From Bradyrhizobium macuxiense (GTDB lineage Bacteria > Pseudomonadota > Alphaproteobacteria > Rhizobiales > Xanthobacteraceae): a DNA stretch of 64,000 nucleotides. Below, in pieces: positions 37,698 to 46,093 of this stretch. The notes below the pieces were generated by a model. That model worked only from the letters and a program-made list of their open reading frames with translations, did no database searches and had not been told where the DNA came from. The stretch is from positions 372,001 to 436,000 of the forward strand of contig NZ_VITY01000008.1 of assembly GCF_007993935.1 (NCBI RefSeq), read 5' to 3'. Numbering within the stretch: position 1 is the first letter of the stretch; each line of letters opens with the position of its first letter. The translations under genes and the position numbers were made by a program.

Positions 37698-38852
37698 ATG
37701 AATGATGCCGTCTCGATTACCCGCGATCTGGTCCGCTGCCCGTCCGTCACCCCGGCCGACGCCGGCGCGCTTGGCGTCCTCGAAAACTTGCTGAAAACCG
37801 CAGGCTTCGACGTCCACCGCGTGACGTTCTCCGAGCCCGGCACCGCCGATATCGACAATCTCTATGCCCGCATCGGCACTTCGGCGCCGCATATCACTTT
37901 TGCCGGCCACACCGACGTGGTGCCGCCGGGCGATGAAGCGGCGTGGACGCTCGGTGCGTTCTCCGGCGAGGTCAGGGACGGCTATCTCTACGGCCGCGGC
38001 GCCGTCGACATGAAGGGCGGCATCGCCTGCAGCGTCGCCGCGGTGCTGCAATATCTCAGGGATCATGGTGGCAAGCCACAAGGATCGATCTCCTTCCTGA
38101 TCACCGGCGACGAGGAAGACGTCTCGATCAACGGCACCGTGAAGCTATTAAAATGGTGCGCCGAGCGCGGCGAAAAGTTCGACCATTGCGTGCTCGGCGA
38201 GCCGTCGAATGTCGAGGTGCTCGGCGACATGATCAAGATCGGCCGGCGCGGCTCGCAATCCGGCACGCTGGTTGTCGAGGGTGTGCAGGGCCACGTCGCC
38301 TATCCGCACCGTGCCTCGAACCCGGTGCCTGATATCTCCCGGCTGATCGTGGCGCTGAGCGACGAGCCGCTCGATCACGGCAGTGCGCAATTCCAGGCCA
38401 GCAATCTCGAATTCACCACGGTCGATGTCGGCAACACCGCGAGCAATGTGATCCCCGGCCAGGCGCGCGCGAAGTTCAACATCCGCTACAACGACAACCA
38501 CACCCAGGAGAGCCTGCGGCAGCTGGTCGATGCGCGGCTGGAGAGGGCCTGCGGCAACCGTATCCGCGCCCATATCGACTGGCAGCCGTCGAACTCGAAC
38601 GTGTTCGTCACCCAGCCCGGCCCGTTCACCGATCTCGCGGTTGCCGCGATCGAGGAGATCACCGGCCGCAAGCCGGAGCTCTCGACCTCGGGCGGTACCT
38701 CGGACGCACGCTTCATCTCGAGCTATTGCCCGGTGATCGAGTTCGGCCTGGTCGGCCAGACCATGCACCAGATCGACGAGCGCACGCCGGTGGCCGACCT
38801 GGAGAAGCTGACGCGGATCTATCGGGGCGTGTTGGAGCGGTATTTCAGGTAG
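37698..38852 (+). CDS. dapE: Succinyl-diaminopimelate desuccinylase
   Basis: A 384-residue M20-family zinc enzyme that releases LL-diaminopimelate from its succinyl form. Metal-binding motifs: FAGHTDVVPPGD, YGRGAVDMKGGIA, LITGDEEDVSINGT and the C-terminal MHQIDERTPVADLEKL. The lid domain is intact. It lies 17 bases after the DUF805 gene and may be cotranscribed. Confidence 0.96.
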   Translation: MNDAVSITRDLVRCPSVTPADAGALGVLENLLKTAGFDVHRVTFSEPGTADIDNLYARIGTSAPHITFAGHTDVVPPGDEAAWTLGAFSGEVRDGYLYGRGAVDMKGGIACSVAAVLQYLRDHGGKPQGSISFLITGDEEDVSINGTVKLLKWCAERGEKFDHCVLGEPSNVEVLGDMIKIGRRGSQSGTLVVEGVQGHVAYPHRASNPVPDISRLIVALSDEPLDHGSAQFQASNLEFTTVDVGNTASNVIPGQARAKFNIRYNDNHTQESLRQLVDARLERACGNRIRAHIDWQPSNSNVFVTQPGPFTDLAVAAIEEITGRKPELSTSGGTSDARFISSYCPVIEFGLVGQTMHQIDERTPVADLEKLTRIYRGVLERYFR

Positions 38853-38862
38853 GCTCACGACC

Positions 38863-38946
38863 GTAGGATGGGTGGAGCGCAGCGATACCCATCATGTACG
38901 CCGCGGACTCGAAGTGATGGGTTTCGCTTCGCTCTACCCATCCTAC
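38863..38946. repeat. Intergenic palindrome (GTAGGATGGGTGGAG family), copy 1
   Basis: Ends GTAGGATGGGTGGAGCG and GCTCTACCCATCCTAC. A second copy of the same family lies 92 bases further on, so the dapE-truA spacer is almost all repeat. Confidence 0.85.
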
Positions 38947-39038
38947 AAAGTCATTTCCAAACAAAGCATCGAAAACAACCCCATGCACAGTAGGGATTGG
39001 GACTGCAGGCAATCTGCCCCCACCAGATGCAGTAGTCC

Positions 39039-39124
39039 GTAGGATGGGTGGAGCGCAGCGATACCCATCAATGTGCACCCGCGGATTTGAAGCGATGGGT
39101 ATCGCTTCGCTCCACCCATCCTAC
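39039..39124. repeat. Intergenic palindrome (GTAGGATGGGTGGAG family), copy 2
   Basis: Same family and orientation as 38863-38946; the ends GTAGGATGGGTGGAGCG and GCTCCACCCATCCTAC pair better than in copy 1. Confidence 0.85.
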
Positions 39125-39138
39125 GAAGTCACTTCCGC

Positions 39139-39876
39139 CTAGTAATCCACCCGCATCAGATAGAGCCCGTCCGGCGGCGCGACGGGGCCGCAGGCGGCGC
39201 GATTGCGGGCGCTGAGTGCGGCGAAGAGATCGTCCGCGCTCCAGCGGCCTTCGCCGACCCAGACCAGCGAGCCGACCATCGAGCGCACCTGGCTGTGCAG
39301 GAACGAGCGCGCCGAGGTCACGATGTTGATGGCGCTGCCGTCGCGCGTGACGTCGAGCTGATCGAGCGTCTTCTCCGGCGACTTGGCCTGGCACTCGGTG
39401 TCGCGGAAGGTGGTGAAATCGTGCTTGCCGAGCAGAAGCTGCGCGGCGGCGTGCATCGCGTCGGCATCGAGCGCGCGCGGCACACGCCAGACCCGGCCGA
39501 CATCGAGCGCGAGGTTCGCGCGGGTGTTGGTGATGCGATAGAGATAGTGCCGCTTGGTCGCCGAGAACCGTGCCTCGAAATCGTCGGGCACGATATCGGC
39601 TGCGAGCACGGCGATCGGATCGGGCCGCAGATGCGCGTTCAGCCCGTCGCGAAAGCGGCCCGGCGGAAAATGCTTGGCGATGTCGCAATGCGCGACCTGG
39701 CCGCGCGCGTGCACGCCGGCATCGGTACGGCCCGCGCCATGGACGCGGACGTCCTCGCCGCAGATCGCCTTGACCGCCGTCTCCAGCGCGCCCTGCACGG
39801 TCGGCGCGGTGTCCTGGATCTGCCAGCCGGAGAACGGCGTGCCGTCATATTCAATGGTGAGCTTGTAGCGGGGCAT
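39139..39876 (-). CDS. truA: tRNA pseudouridine(38-40) synthase
   Basis: A 245-residue enzyme that modifies U38-U40 in tRNA anticodon arms. Start at ATG 39876 (MPRYKLTIEYDGTPFSGWQ), whose A is shared with the fmt stop; upstream residues are a shadow. The catalytic aspartate lies in GAGRTDAGVHARGQ; SFLHSQVRSMVGSLV is the second conserved block. It is the last gene of def-fmt-truA. Confidence 0.96.
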   Translation of the reverse strand: MPRYKLTIEYDGTPFSGWQIQDTAPTVQGALETAVKAICGEDVRVHGAGRTDAGVHARGQVAHCDIAKHFPPGRFRDGLNAHLRPDPIAVLAADIVPDDFEARFSATKRHYLYRITNTRANLALDVGRVWRVPRALDADAMHAAAQLLLGKHDFTTFRDTECQAKSPEKTLDQLDVTRDGSAINIVTSARSFLHSQVRSMVGSLVWVGEGRWSADDLFAALSARNRAACGPVAPPDGLYLMRVDY

Positions 39877-40811
39877 CAGCTGAGCCGCGCGGGCGGCTTC
39901 AGCGGCGTGCCGCGCAGGAAGTCCGCCGCCTTCATCGGTCCCTTGCCGGCGCGCTGCAGCTCGATAATCCGGACTGCGCCATCGCCGCAGGCGATCGCGA
40001 GATGATCGTCGAGCACTTCGCCCGGTTGGCCCGAACCTTTCGCCAGCTCGCAGCGCAGGACCTTGAGCCGCACCGGCTCGCCTTCGCCTGTCAGTTCGCA
40101 CCAGGCGCCGGGGAACGGCGACAGCCCGTGAATGTGCCGCAGCACCGCGTGCGCCGGCTGCTTCCAGTCGATCCGCGCCTCGGCCTTCTCGATCTTGGCG
40201 GCATAGGTGACGCCGTCCGCGCTCTGCTTGGTCAGCTGCAAGCCGCCACGCTGCAGCCCGCCCATCGCGCGCACCATCAGATCGGCGCCGAGCGGCGCCA
40301 GCGCGTCGTGCAGATCGGATGCCGTCATGCTGTCCGTGATCGGCAGCCGCTCGGCCATCGCGACGTCGCCGGTGTCGAGGCCGACATCCATCTTCATCAC
40401 CATCACGCCGCTCTCGGCGTCACCGGCCATGATCGCGCGGTTGATCGGCGCGGCGCCGCGCCAGCGCGGCAACAGCGAAGCGTGCAGGTTGAAACAGCCG
40501 AGCTTCGGCGCGTCGAGAATGGCCTGCGGCAGGATCATACCATAGGCGACGACCACCGCGGCATCCGCGTCGTGCGCGCGAAACGCCTCGAGCGCTTCGT
40601 CCGTCCTGAGAGTCTTCGGCGTCAGCACCGGAATGCCGAGCCGCCGCGCCTCCTGCTCGACCGGCGTCGGCTGCAACTGCAGACCGCGCCGGCCGCCGGG
40701 CTTCGGCGCGCGGGTGTAGGCGGCCACGACCTCATGGCCGTGCGCCACCAGTTCCAGCAATGTCGGCACGGCGAAATCGGGCGTGCCCATGAAGATCAGG
40801 CGGAGAGGCAT
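39876..40811 (-). CDS. fmt: Methionyl-tRNA formyltransferase
   Basis: A 311-residue enzyme that formylates initiator Met-tRNA using 10-formyl-tetrahydrofolate. MPLRLIFMGTPDFAVP opens the protein; the active-site region is NLHASLLPRWRGAAPINRA with the conserved aspartate of DVGLDTGDVA; the C-terminal OB-like domain follows (LKVLRCELA). It overlaps truA by one base and follows def. Confidence 0.97.
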   Translation of the reverse strand: MPLRLIFMGTPDFAVPTLLELVAHGHEVVAAYTRAPKPGGRRGLQLQPTPVEQEARRLGIPVLTPKTLRTDEALEAFRAHDADAAVVVAYGMILPQAILDAPKLGCFNLHASLLPRWRGAAPINRAIMAGDAESGVMVMKMDVGLDTGDVAMAERLPITDSMTASDLHDALAPLGADLMVRAMGGLQRGGLQLTKQSADGVTYAAKIEKAEARIDWKQPAHAVLRHIHGLSPFPGAWCELTGEGEPVRLKVLRCELAKGSGQPGEVLDDHLAIACGDGAVRIIELQRAGKGPMKAADFLRGTPLKPPARLS

Positions 40812-40852
40812 GCGATCAGATTCTTCCGGGCGTGAGACAGCGGAGGGCGCGC

Positions 40853-41380
40853 CTAGTCCGCTGCGCGCTTGGCGGCCTTCTCGAATTTCTTGAAGACGCG
40901 GTCGCGCTTCAGCTTCGACAGATAATCCACGAACAGCACGCCGTTGAGATGGTCGATCTCGTGCTGGATGCAGGTGGCGTAGAGCCCCTCGGCATCCTCC
41001 TCATGCAGCTTGCCGTCGAGATCGGTGAAGCGCAGGCGCACCCGCGCCGGGCGCTCGACCTCCTCGTAATATTCGGGGATCGACAGGCAGCCCTCTTCGT
41101 AGACCGACAGCTCTTCCGAATGCGAGATGATCTCCGGATTGATGAACACCCGCGGCTGCGGCGTGGTCTCGCCGTTCTCGTCGCGCTTGGCGAGGTCCAT
41201 GGTGATCAGCCGCAGCGGCTGCGCGACCTGGATCGCCGCAAGCCCGATGCCGGGCGCGTCATACATGGTCTCGAGCATGTCGTCGGCGAGCTTGCGGATC
41301 TCCGGCGTCACCTTCTCGATCGGTTTCGACACCAGCCGCAACTGCTTGTCCGGCAGGATGATGATTTCTCTTAAAGCCAT
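40853..41380 (-). CDS. def: Peptide deformylase
   Basis: A 175-residue metalloenzyme that removes N-formyl groups from new proteins. All three motifs are present: GIGLAAIQV, EEGCLSIPEYY and QHEIDHLNG (cysteine and two histidines bind the metal, glutamate is catalytic). First gene of def-fmt-truA, divergent from rmuC. Confidence 0.97.
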   Translation of the reverse strand: MALREIIILPDKQLRLVSKPIEKVTPEIRKLADDMLETMYDAPGIGLAAIQVAQPLRLITMDLAKRDENGETTPQPRVFINPEIISHSEELSVYEEGCLSIPEYYEEVERPARVRLRFTDLDGKLHEEDAEGLYATCIQHEIDHLNGVLFVDYLSKLKRDRVFKKFEKAAKRAAD

Positions 41381-41549
41381 GGCGGCGATTTAAGCTGCGC
41401 GCCTGATGCGGTCAATGCGCTCAGGAACTCGTTAGGACAACCTTAACCACGTTTCTTTACCCCCGGTTAACCAAGAAAATTCGGAAAGCATTTATCATAA
41501 TTGTTCCCCCTTCGTTCGCATCCAGCCGCGAATCGGCTACAAGGCCGGC

Positions 41550-42758
41550 ATGAACGAGATTCTCCTCACGATCGGCGACCTTCCGGTCCGCGTCTCCGAC
41601 GCGTTGATCGGCCTTGGCGCGCTGGCGCTGATCCTGCTGTTCGCCATCGCCCTGGTGATCGCGCGGTCCAGCCGGCGCGGCGCGGAACTCGCGATGGCCC
41701 AGGCCATTCGCGCCGACGAGCTGGAGGAGCGGCTTGCCGACATGCTGCGGGCCCAGAGCGAATCCTCCGGCCGGGTCGACGCCATGGCGCAGGCGCTGGC
41801 CGGCCGCCAGGCCGAGATGGCCCGCGCCGTCAACGAGCGGCTGGATTCGGTCACCCACCGGGTCGGCCAGTCGATGGAACAATCGACCCGCAACACGATG
41901 GATTCGCTGCGCGCGCTGCACGAGCGGCTCGGTATCATCGACCATGCCCACAAGAACCTCAACGAGCTCACCACCCAGGTGACGACCCTGCGCGACGTGC
42001 TCGCCAACAAGCAATCGCGCGGCGCGTTCGGCCAGGCGCGGATGGAGGCGATCGTCCAGGACGGCATGCCGAAGGGCTCGTTCGAGTTCCAGTACACGCT
42101 GACCACGGGTAAGCGGCCGGACTGCGTGGTGTTCCTGCCCGACCAGCGCCCGCTCTGCATCGACGCGAAATTTCCGCTGGAGGCCATGACCGCGCTGCAC
42201 GACGCGCGCAGCGACGAGGAGCGCAAGTTTGCCAGCCAGCGATTGCGTGCCGACGTGCTGAAGCATGTCAGCGACATCGCGGAAAAGTACCTGATCCCGG
42301 GCGAGACCCAGGACACCGCGCTGATGTTCGTGCCGTCGGAATCGGTCTATGCCGAAATCCATGACGGCTTCGACGACGTGATCCAGAAGGCCTATCGCGC
42401 CCGTGTCGTGCTGGTGTCGCCCTCGCTCCTGATGCTGGCGATCCAGGTGATGCAGCAGATCCTGAAGGACGCCCGCATCCGCGACGCCGCCGACCAGATC
42501 CGCAACGAGGTGATGCATCTCGGTGATGACCTCGGCCGCCTGCGCGAGCGCGTGCTCAAACTGCAAACCCATTTCGGCCAGGTCAACGAGGACGTCAGGC
42601 AGATCCTGATCTCCGCCGACAAGATCGAGAAGCGCGCCGGCCGCATCGAGGAGCTCGACTTCAGCAAGGCCGAGACCCCGATCGAAGTGCCGCGCTTCGT
42701 CAAGCCCGCCGCCACCGACCTGTTCCCCGCCCCGCGCAAGCTGCAGGCCGGGGAGTGA
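41550..42758 (+). CDS. rmuC: DNA recombination protein RmuC
   Basis: A 402-residue protein. An N-terminal membrane helix (LIGLGALALILLFAIALVIA) is followed by a long coiled coil (about 50-160) and a PD-(D/E)XK-like domain with DCVVFLPDQRPLCIDAKFPLEA and LMFVPSESVYAEIHDGFDDV, as in RmuC. RmuC limits inversions at short inverted repeats in E. coli, which is notable in a genome region rich in palindromes. Monocistronic as far as seen. Confidence 0.94.
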   Translation: MNEILLTIGDLPVRVSDALIGLGALALILLFAIALVIARSSRRGAELAMAQAIRADELEERLADMLRAQSESSGRVDAMAQALAGRQAEMARAVNERLDSVTHRVGQSMEQSTRNTMDSLRALHERLGIIDHAHKNLNELTTQVTTLRDVLANKQSRGAFGQARMEAIVQDGMPKGSFEFQYTLTTGKRPDCVVFLPDQRPLCIDAKFPLEAMTALHDARSDEERKFASQRLRADVLKHVSDIAEKYLIPGETQDTALMFVPSESVYAEIHDGFDDVIQKAYRARVVLVSPSLLMLAIQVMQQILKDARIRDAADQIRNEVMHLGDDLGRLRERVLKLQTHFGQVNEDVRQILISADKIEKRAGRIEELDFSKAETPIEVPRFVKPAATDLFPAPRKLQAGE

Positions 42759-42840
42759 ACGACAAACTCGGTGTCATCGCCCGGCTTGACCGTCGAGCCG
42801 GGCGACTACAGACGCGCGTGGAACAAGATTATCTCCACTT

Positions 42841-42961
42841 GTCGTCCCTGCGAAAGCAGGGACCCATACGCCGCGGCTTTCATTGTTGAGGAACTCGTCG
42901 TTCCGACATCGCCCACCAACCACCATTCGTGGTTATGGGTCCCTGCTTTCGCAGGGACGAC
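42841..42961. repeat. Intergenic palindrome, CCCTGC subfamily
   Basis: Ends GTCGTCCCTGCGAAAGCAGG and CCTGCTTTCGCAGGGACGAC, with the internal GGTTATGGG next to the right end. It is flanked by a further palindrome family: CGCCCGGCT...AGCCGGGCG at about 42779-42806 and a GTGTCATC...GATGACA pair at about 42997-43022. The rest of the rmuC-ampG spacer holds no gene. Confidence 0.88.
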
Positions 42962-43056
42962 ACCGAATTTGACGTGGCCTCCCCGCCACGCCTTCGGTGT
43001 CATCACCGGCCGGGCGATGACAGTCTTTTGCAGCCGAATCTGCTACCAACGACCCT

Positions 43057-44430
43057 ATGACCGCACCTGAAGCGACGTCAGACGCCCCCGTAAAGCCGCA
43101 GGAGCCCGCCGCCACCTCCTGGCGCGACAGTTTCGCGGTGTACCTGCAGCCGCGGGTGCTGATCGTGCTGCTGCTCGGCTTCTCCTCCGGCCTGCCGCTG
43201 GCGCTGTCGGGGTCGACGCTGCAGGTCTGGATGAAGGAGGCCGGGGTCGATCTCGGCACCATCGGGCTGCTGGCGCTGATCGGGACGCCTTACACGCTGA
43301 AGTTCCTCTGGGCGCCGCTGGTCGACGCGCTGCACGTGCCGCTGTTCACGCAAGTTTTCGGGCGCCGCCGCGGCTGGCTGCTGCTTTCGCAGTTGCTCTT
43401 GATCGCGGCGATCCTGGTGCTGGCGGTGGCCGATCCGGCACGATCGCCGTGGTTCGCGGCCTTTGCCGCGCTATTGGTCGCAACGGCGTCGTCGACGCAG
43501 GACATCGTGGTCGACGCCTTCCGCGTCGAAAGCCTCCCTGAGAGCGAGCAGGCCGCCGGCATGGCGTCCTATGTCGCGGCGTATCGCGTCGGCATGCTGG
43601 TCTCGACCGCCGGCGCGCTGTTCATCGTCAGCGGCTTCGAGTCCGCAGGGCTCGCGCGTCCGTCGGCGTGGATGTGGGGCTATGTGGTGATGGCCGCGCT
43701 GGTCGTGATCGGCATCGTCACCGCGCTTGTGGCGACCGAACCGGCGCAATCGAAAGGCGCGGAGGCGGCCACGCAGGCGCAGAATGCAGCCGAACGCGTG
43801 TTTCACGCGGCGCTCGGCGCATTCTCCGAGTTCCTCAGCCGCAAGGACGCACTTGCGGCGCTCGCGTTCGTCGTGCTGTTCAAGTTCACCGACGCGTTTT
43901 CCGGCACCATGACCGCGCCGTTCGTGATCGACATCGGCTTTTCCAAGGTCGATTACGCGGCGATCGTGAAGGGCGTCGGCCTCGCGGCAACCTTGATCGG
44001 CGGCTTTGCCGGCGGCTTCGTGGCACGGCGCTATTCGCTCGCGCAGAGCCTCTGGATCGGCGGCGTGCTGCAAGCAGTCGCCAACCTGTCGTTCTCGTGG
44101 CTTGCGCATGTCGGCGTCGATCAATGGGCGCTCGCGATTGCGATCACCGCGGAGAATTTCACCAGCGCGATCGGCACCGTGATCTTCGTCGCTTATCTCT
44201 CGGCGCTGTGCCGCAACCCGCTGCACACCGCGACCCAGTATGCGCTGCTGACGGCGCTCGCGGCGGTCGGCCGCACCTATCTGTCGTCGGGCGCGGGCTA
44301 TGTCGCCAAGGCGGTCGGCTGGCAGATGTTCTTCGTGATCTGCGTGCTGGTCGCGATCCCGAGCCTGATCCTGCTGGCGTGGCTGCAACGGCGCGGGCAC
44401 TTCGATGAGTTGGGGCCGGTGAGAGTCTAG
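43057..44430 (+). CDS. ampG: AmpG-type muropeptide MFS transporter
   Basis: A 457-residue inner-membrane permease with about twelve helices. Family features: LLLGFSSGLPLALSGSTLQVW, GTPYTLKFLWAPLVDA, GRRRGWLLLSQL, STQDIVVDAFRVE and SKVDYAAIVKGVG. AmpG imports GlcNAc-anhydroMurNAc peptides for cell-wall recycling. The paralogue group is large in rhizobia, so exact specificity is not certain. Confidence 0.88.
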   Translation: MTAPEATSDAPVKPQEPAATSWRDSFAVYLQPRVLIVLLLGFSSGLPLALSGSTLQVWMKEAGVDLGTIGLLALIGTPYTLKFLWAPLVDALHVPLFTQVFGRRRGWLLLSQLLLIAAILVLAVADPARSPWFAAFAALLVATASSTQDIVVDAFRVESLPESEQAAGMASYVAAYRVGMLVSTAGALFIVSGFESAGLARPSAWMWGYVVMAALVVIGIVTALVATEPAQSKGAEAATQAQNAAERVFHAALGAFSEFLSRKDALAALAFVVLFKFTDAFSGTMTAPFVIDIGFSKVDYAAIVKGVGLAATLIGGFAGGFVARRYSLAQSLWIGGVLQAVANLSFSWLAHVGVDQWALAIAITAENFTSAIGTVIFVAYLSALCRNPLHTATQYALLTALAAVGRTYLSSGAGYVAKAVGWQMFFVICVLVAIPSLILLAWLQRRGHFDELGPVRV

Positions 44431-44452
44431 CCCACATCCGTCATCACCCGCG

Positions 44453-44484
44453 ATCGTCGTCCTGGCGAAAGCCAGGACGACGAT
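44453..44484. repeat. 14-bp perfect hairpin with GAAA loop (half element)
   Basis: ATCGTCGTCCTGGC, GAAA, GCCAGGACGACGAT. It is one end of the intergenic palindrome family standing alone, with a third stem variant (CTGGC). It lies 22 bases after the ampG stop. Confidence 0.8.
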
Positions 44485-44518
44485 GAGGATAGGTCGCAAC
44501 TCAAGATGTCGAATGGCG

Positions 44519-44554
44519 CGGTGTCATCACCTGCACATCCGGGCGATGACACCG
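44519..44554. repeat. Short inverted repeat, GTGTCATC family
   Basis: CGGTGTCATC and GATGACACCG, perfect 10-bp arms with an internal CCTGCACATCCGGGC. Related to the element at 53159-53261. Confidence 0.65.
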
Positions 44555-44569
44555 CAACTACGACACGGC

Positions 44570-44998
44570 CTACTTCGCCACCACGCTCCACTTGGTGACG
44601 ATGGCTTCGCTCATCTCGCCGGCGTCCTTGGCGCAGGCGACCTCGTCGACCTTCACCGAGATCGCCTTGCCCGAAAGGCTCTTGAGCTGCGCGGCCTGGG
44701 CGTCGTTGGTCGGAATCAGCTGGAAGGTTTCCGGCCCGGTTTCGAGATTGCACAGACCGCTCGGCGGCGGCAGGCGGCGCGGCTCGCTGGTGATCTGGTA
44801 GGTCGCGACGCGCTTGCCGCGATTCTTGGCGTCACGCACCTTCATGACGCCGAGTTCCCCCGACAGCACGTCGCCGGCGTGGATCATCTTGCCGGGCTTC
44901 TGCGGCGCGTCGCTCTGCTGCGCGATCGCGCCCTGCGCAACGAACATTGCCGCCAGAAACGCAAAGCCCAAGCGTACGCCCAATCGGTGTGTCGTCAT
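44570..44998 (-). CDS. Exported protein of unknown function
   Basis: A 142-residue protein with a signal peptide (RLGFAFLAAMFVAQGAIAQ, cleaved about residue 27). The mature region holds LSGELGVMKVRDAKNRGKRV and two cysteines (GLCNLE, VACAK) that may bond, with a pattern of beta strands throughout (AISVKVDEVACA). I do not recognise the family; it has the look of a small lipid- or metal-binding beta protein, which is a guess. Stands alone between ampG and recR. Confidence 0.75.
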   Translation of the reverse strand: MTTHRLGVRLGFAFLAAMFVAQGAIAQQSDAPQKPGKMIHAGDVLSGELGVMKVRDAKNRGKRVATYQITSEPRRLPPPSGLCNLETGPETFQLIPTNDAQAAQLKSLSGKAISVKVDEVACAKDAGEMSEAIVTKWSVVAK

Positions 44999-45144
44999 TT
45001 TCAGGTGTTCCGTAGCTGGTCCGTCAGAGCGTGAATGACCGTCCCCGAATCGTCATCCACCCTATCATTTTGTTTCGGCGCGATCTTTTCGACTTGTGAC
45101 TGATCGCTTGGCAAAATCAGCCGTGTCCGGCTCTCGAGCGTGCG

Positions 45145-45750
45145 CTAGAACAGCGTCCGCTGCCGCATCGCAGCCGATAGCGTACCTTCGTCGAGGTAAT
45201 CAAGCTCTCCGCCGACCGGCACGCCATGCGCCAGGCGCGTCACCCGCACATTGGCGTCCGCCAACAGATCGGTGATGTAATGCGCGGTGGTCTGGCCATC
45301 GACGGTCGCATTCAAAGCCAGAATGATCTCGCTGACCTCAGGCGCGTGCGCGCGTGCCACCAACTGGTCGATGGTGAGATCCTGCGGACCGACGCCGTCG
45401 AGCGGCGACAGCGTTGCGCCGAGCACGTGATAGCGGCCATTGGTCGCGTTCGCCCGTTCCAGCGCCCAGAGATCGGCGACATCGGCGACCACGACGATGA
45501 TCGAGGGATCGCGGCGCGGATCGGTGCACACCGTGCAGGGGTTTTGTGTATCGATGTTTCCGCAGGTCTTGCAGACCTGGATCTTGTCGATCGCAACCTG
45601 CAGCGCCGCGGTCAGCGGCGTCATCAGGGCTTCGCGCTTCTTGATCAAATGCAGCGCCGCGCGCCGCGCCGAACGGGGACCTAAGCCCGGCAGCCGCGCC
45701 AGCAGCTGGATCAGGCGCTCAATCTCGGGGCCGGCAACGCTTGCGGCCAT
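45145..45750 (-). CDS. recR: Recombination mediator RecR
   Basis: A 201-residue protein from ATG 45750 (MAASVAGPEIERLIQLLARL). It has the HhH region LPGLGPRSARRAALHL, the C4 zinc finger CKTCGNIDTQNPCTVC and a Toprim domain (IIVVVADVADLWALE). It loads RecA with RecFO. The conserved order is dnaX-ybaB-recR, and the gene begins one base after the ybaB stop. Confidence 0.96.
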   Translation of the reverse strand: MAASVAGPEIERLIQLLARLPGLGPRSARRAALHLIKKREALMTPLTAALQVAIDKIQVCKTCGNIDTQNPCTVCTDPRRDPSIIVVVADVADLWALERANATNGRYHVLGATLSPLDGVGPQDLTIDQLVARAHAPEVSEIILALNATVDGQTTAHYITDLLADANVRVTRLAHGVPVGGELDYLDEGTLSAAMRQRTLF

Positions 45751-45751
45751 T

Positions 45752-46072
45752 TTAAGTAGGACCAAATCCCGGCGGCAGGCCGAGGCCGCCGGTCAGCGCC
45801 ATCATCTTCTCCTGCATCGCCGTCTCGGCCTTGCGGCGAGCATCGCCATGCGCGGTGACGAGCAGATCCTCGAGCACCTCACGTTCTTCCGGCTTCATCA
45901 GCGACGGATCGATCTTGACGCCCTTCACTTCCATCTTCGCGGTCATGCGCACGGCAACCAGGCCGCCGCCGGAAATGCCCTCGACTTCGACATTGCCGAG
46001 CTGCTCCTGCATCTCCTGCATCTTGGATTGCAGCTGCGCTGCCTGCTTCATCATGCCGAGAAAATCAGCCAT
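45752..46072 (-). CDS. ybaB: YbaB/EbfC nucleoid-associated protein
   Basis: A 106-residue DNA-binding protein: LGMMKQAAQLQSKMQEMQEQ at the start, then EGISGGGLVAVRMTAKMEVKG and EDLLVTAHGDARRKAE, family landmarks. Lies between dnaX and recR as in most proteobacteria. Confidence 0.96.
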   Translation of the reverse strand: MADFLGMMKQAAQLQSKMQEMQEQLGNVEVEGISGGGLVAVRMTAKMEVKGVKIDPSLMKPEEREVLEDLLVTAHGDARRKAETAMQEKMMALTGGLGLPPGFGPT

Positions 46073-46093
46073 GCGTGCGTTCCTGTAATCAGA

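Noticed and set aside
38863..39124. Two spaced repeats as a possible CRISPR array
   Set aside because: Units are about 85 bp long palindromes with only two copies, there is no regular short spacer and no cas gene.
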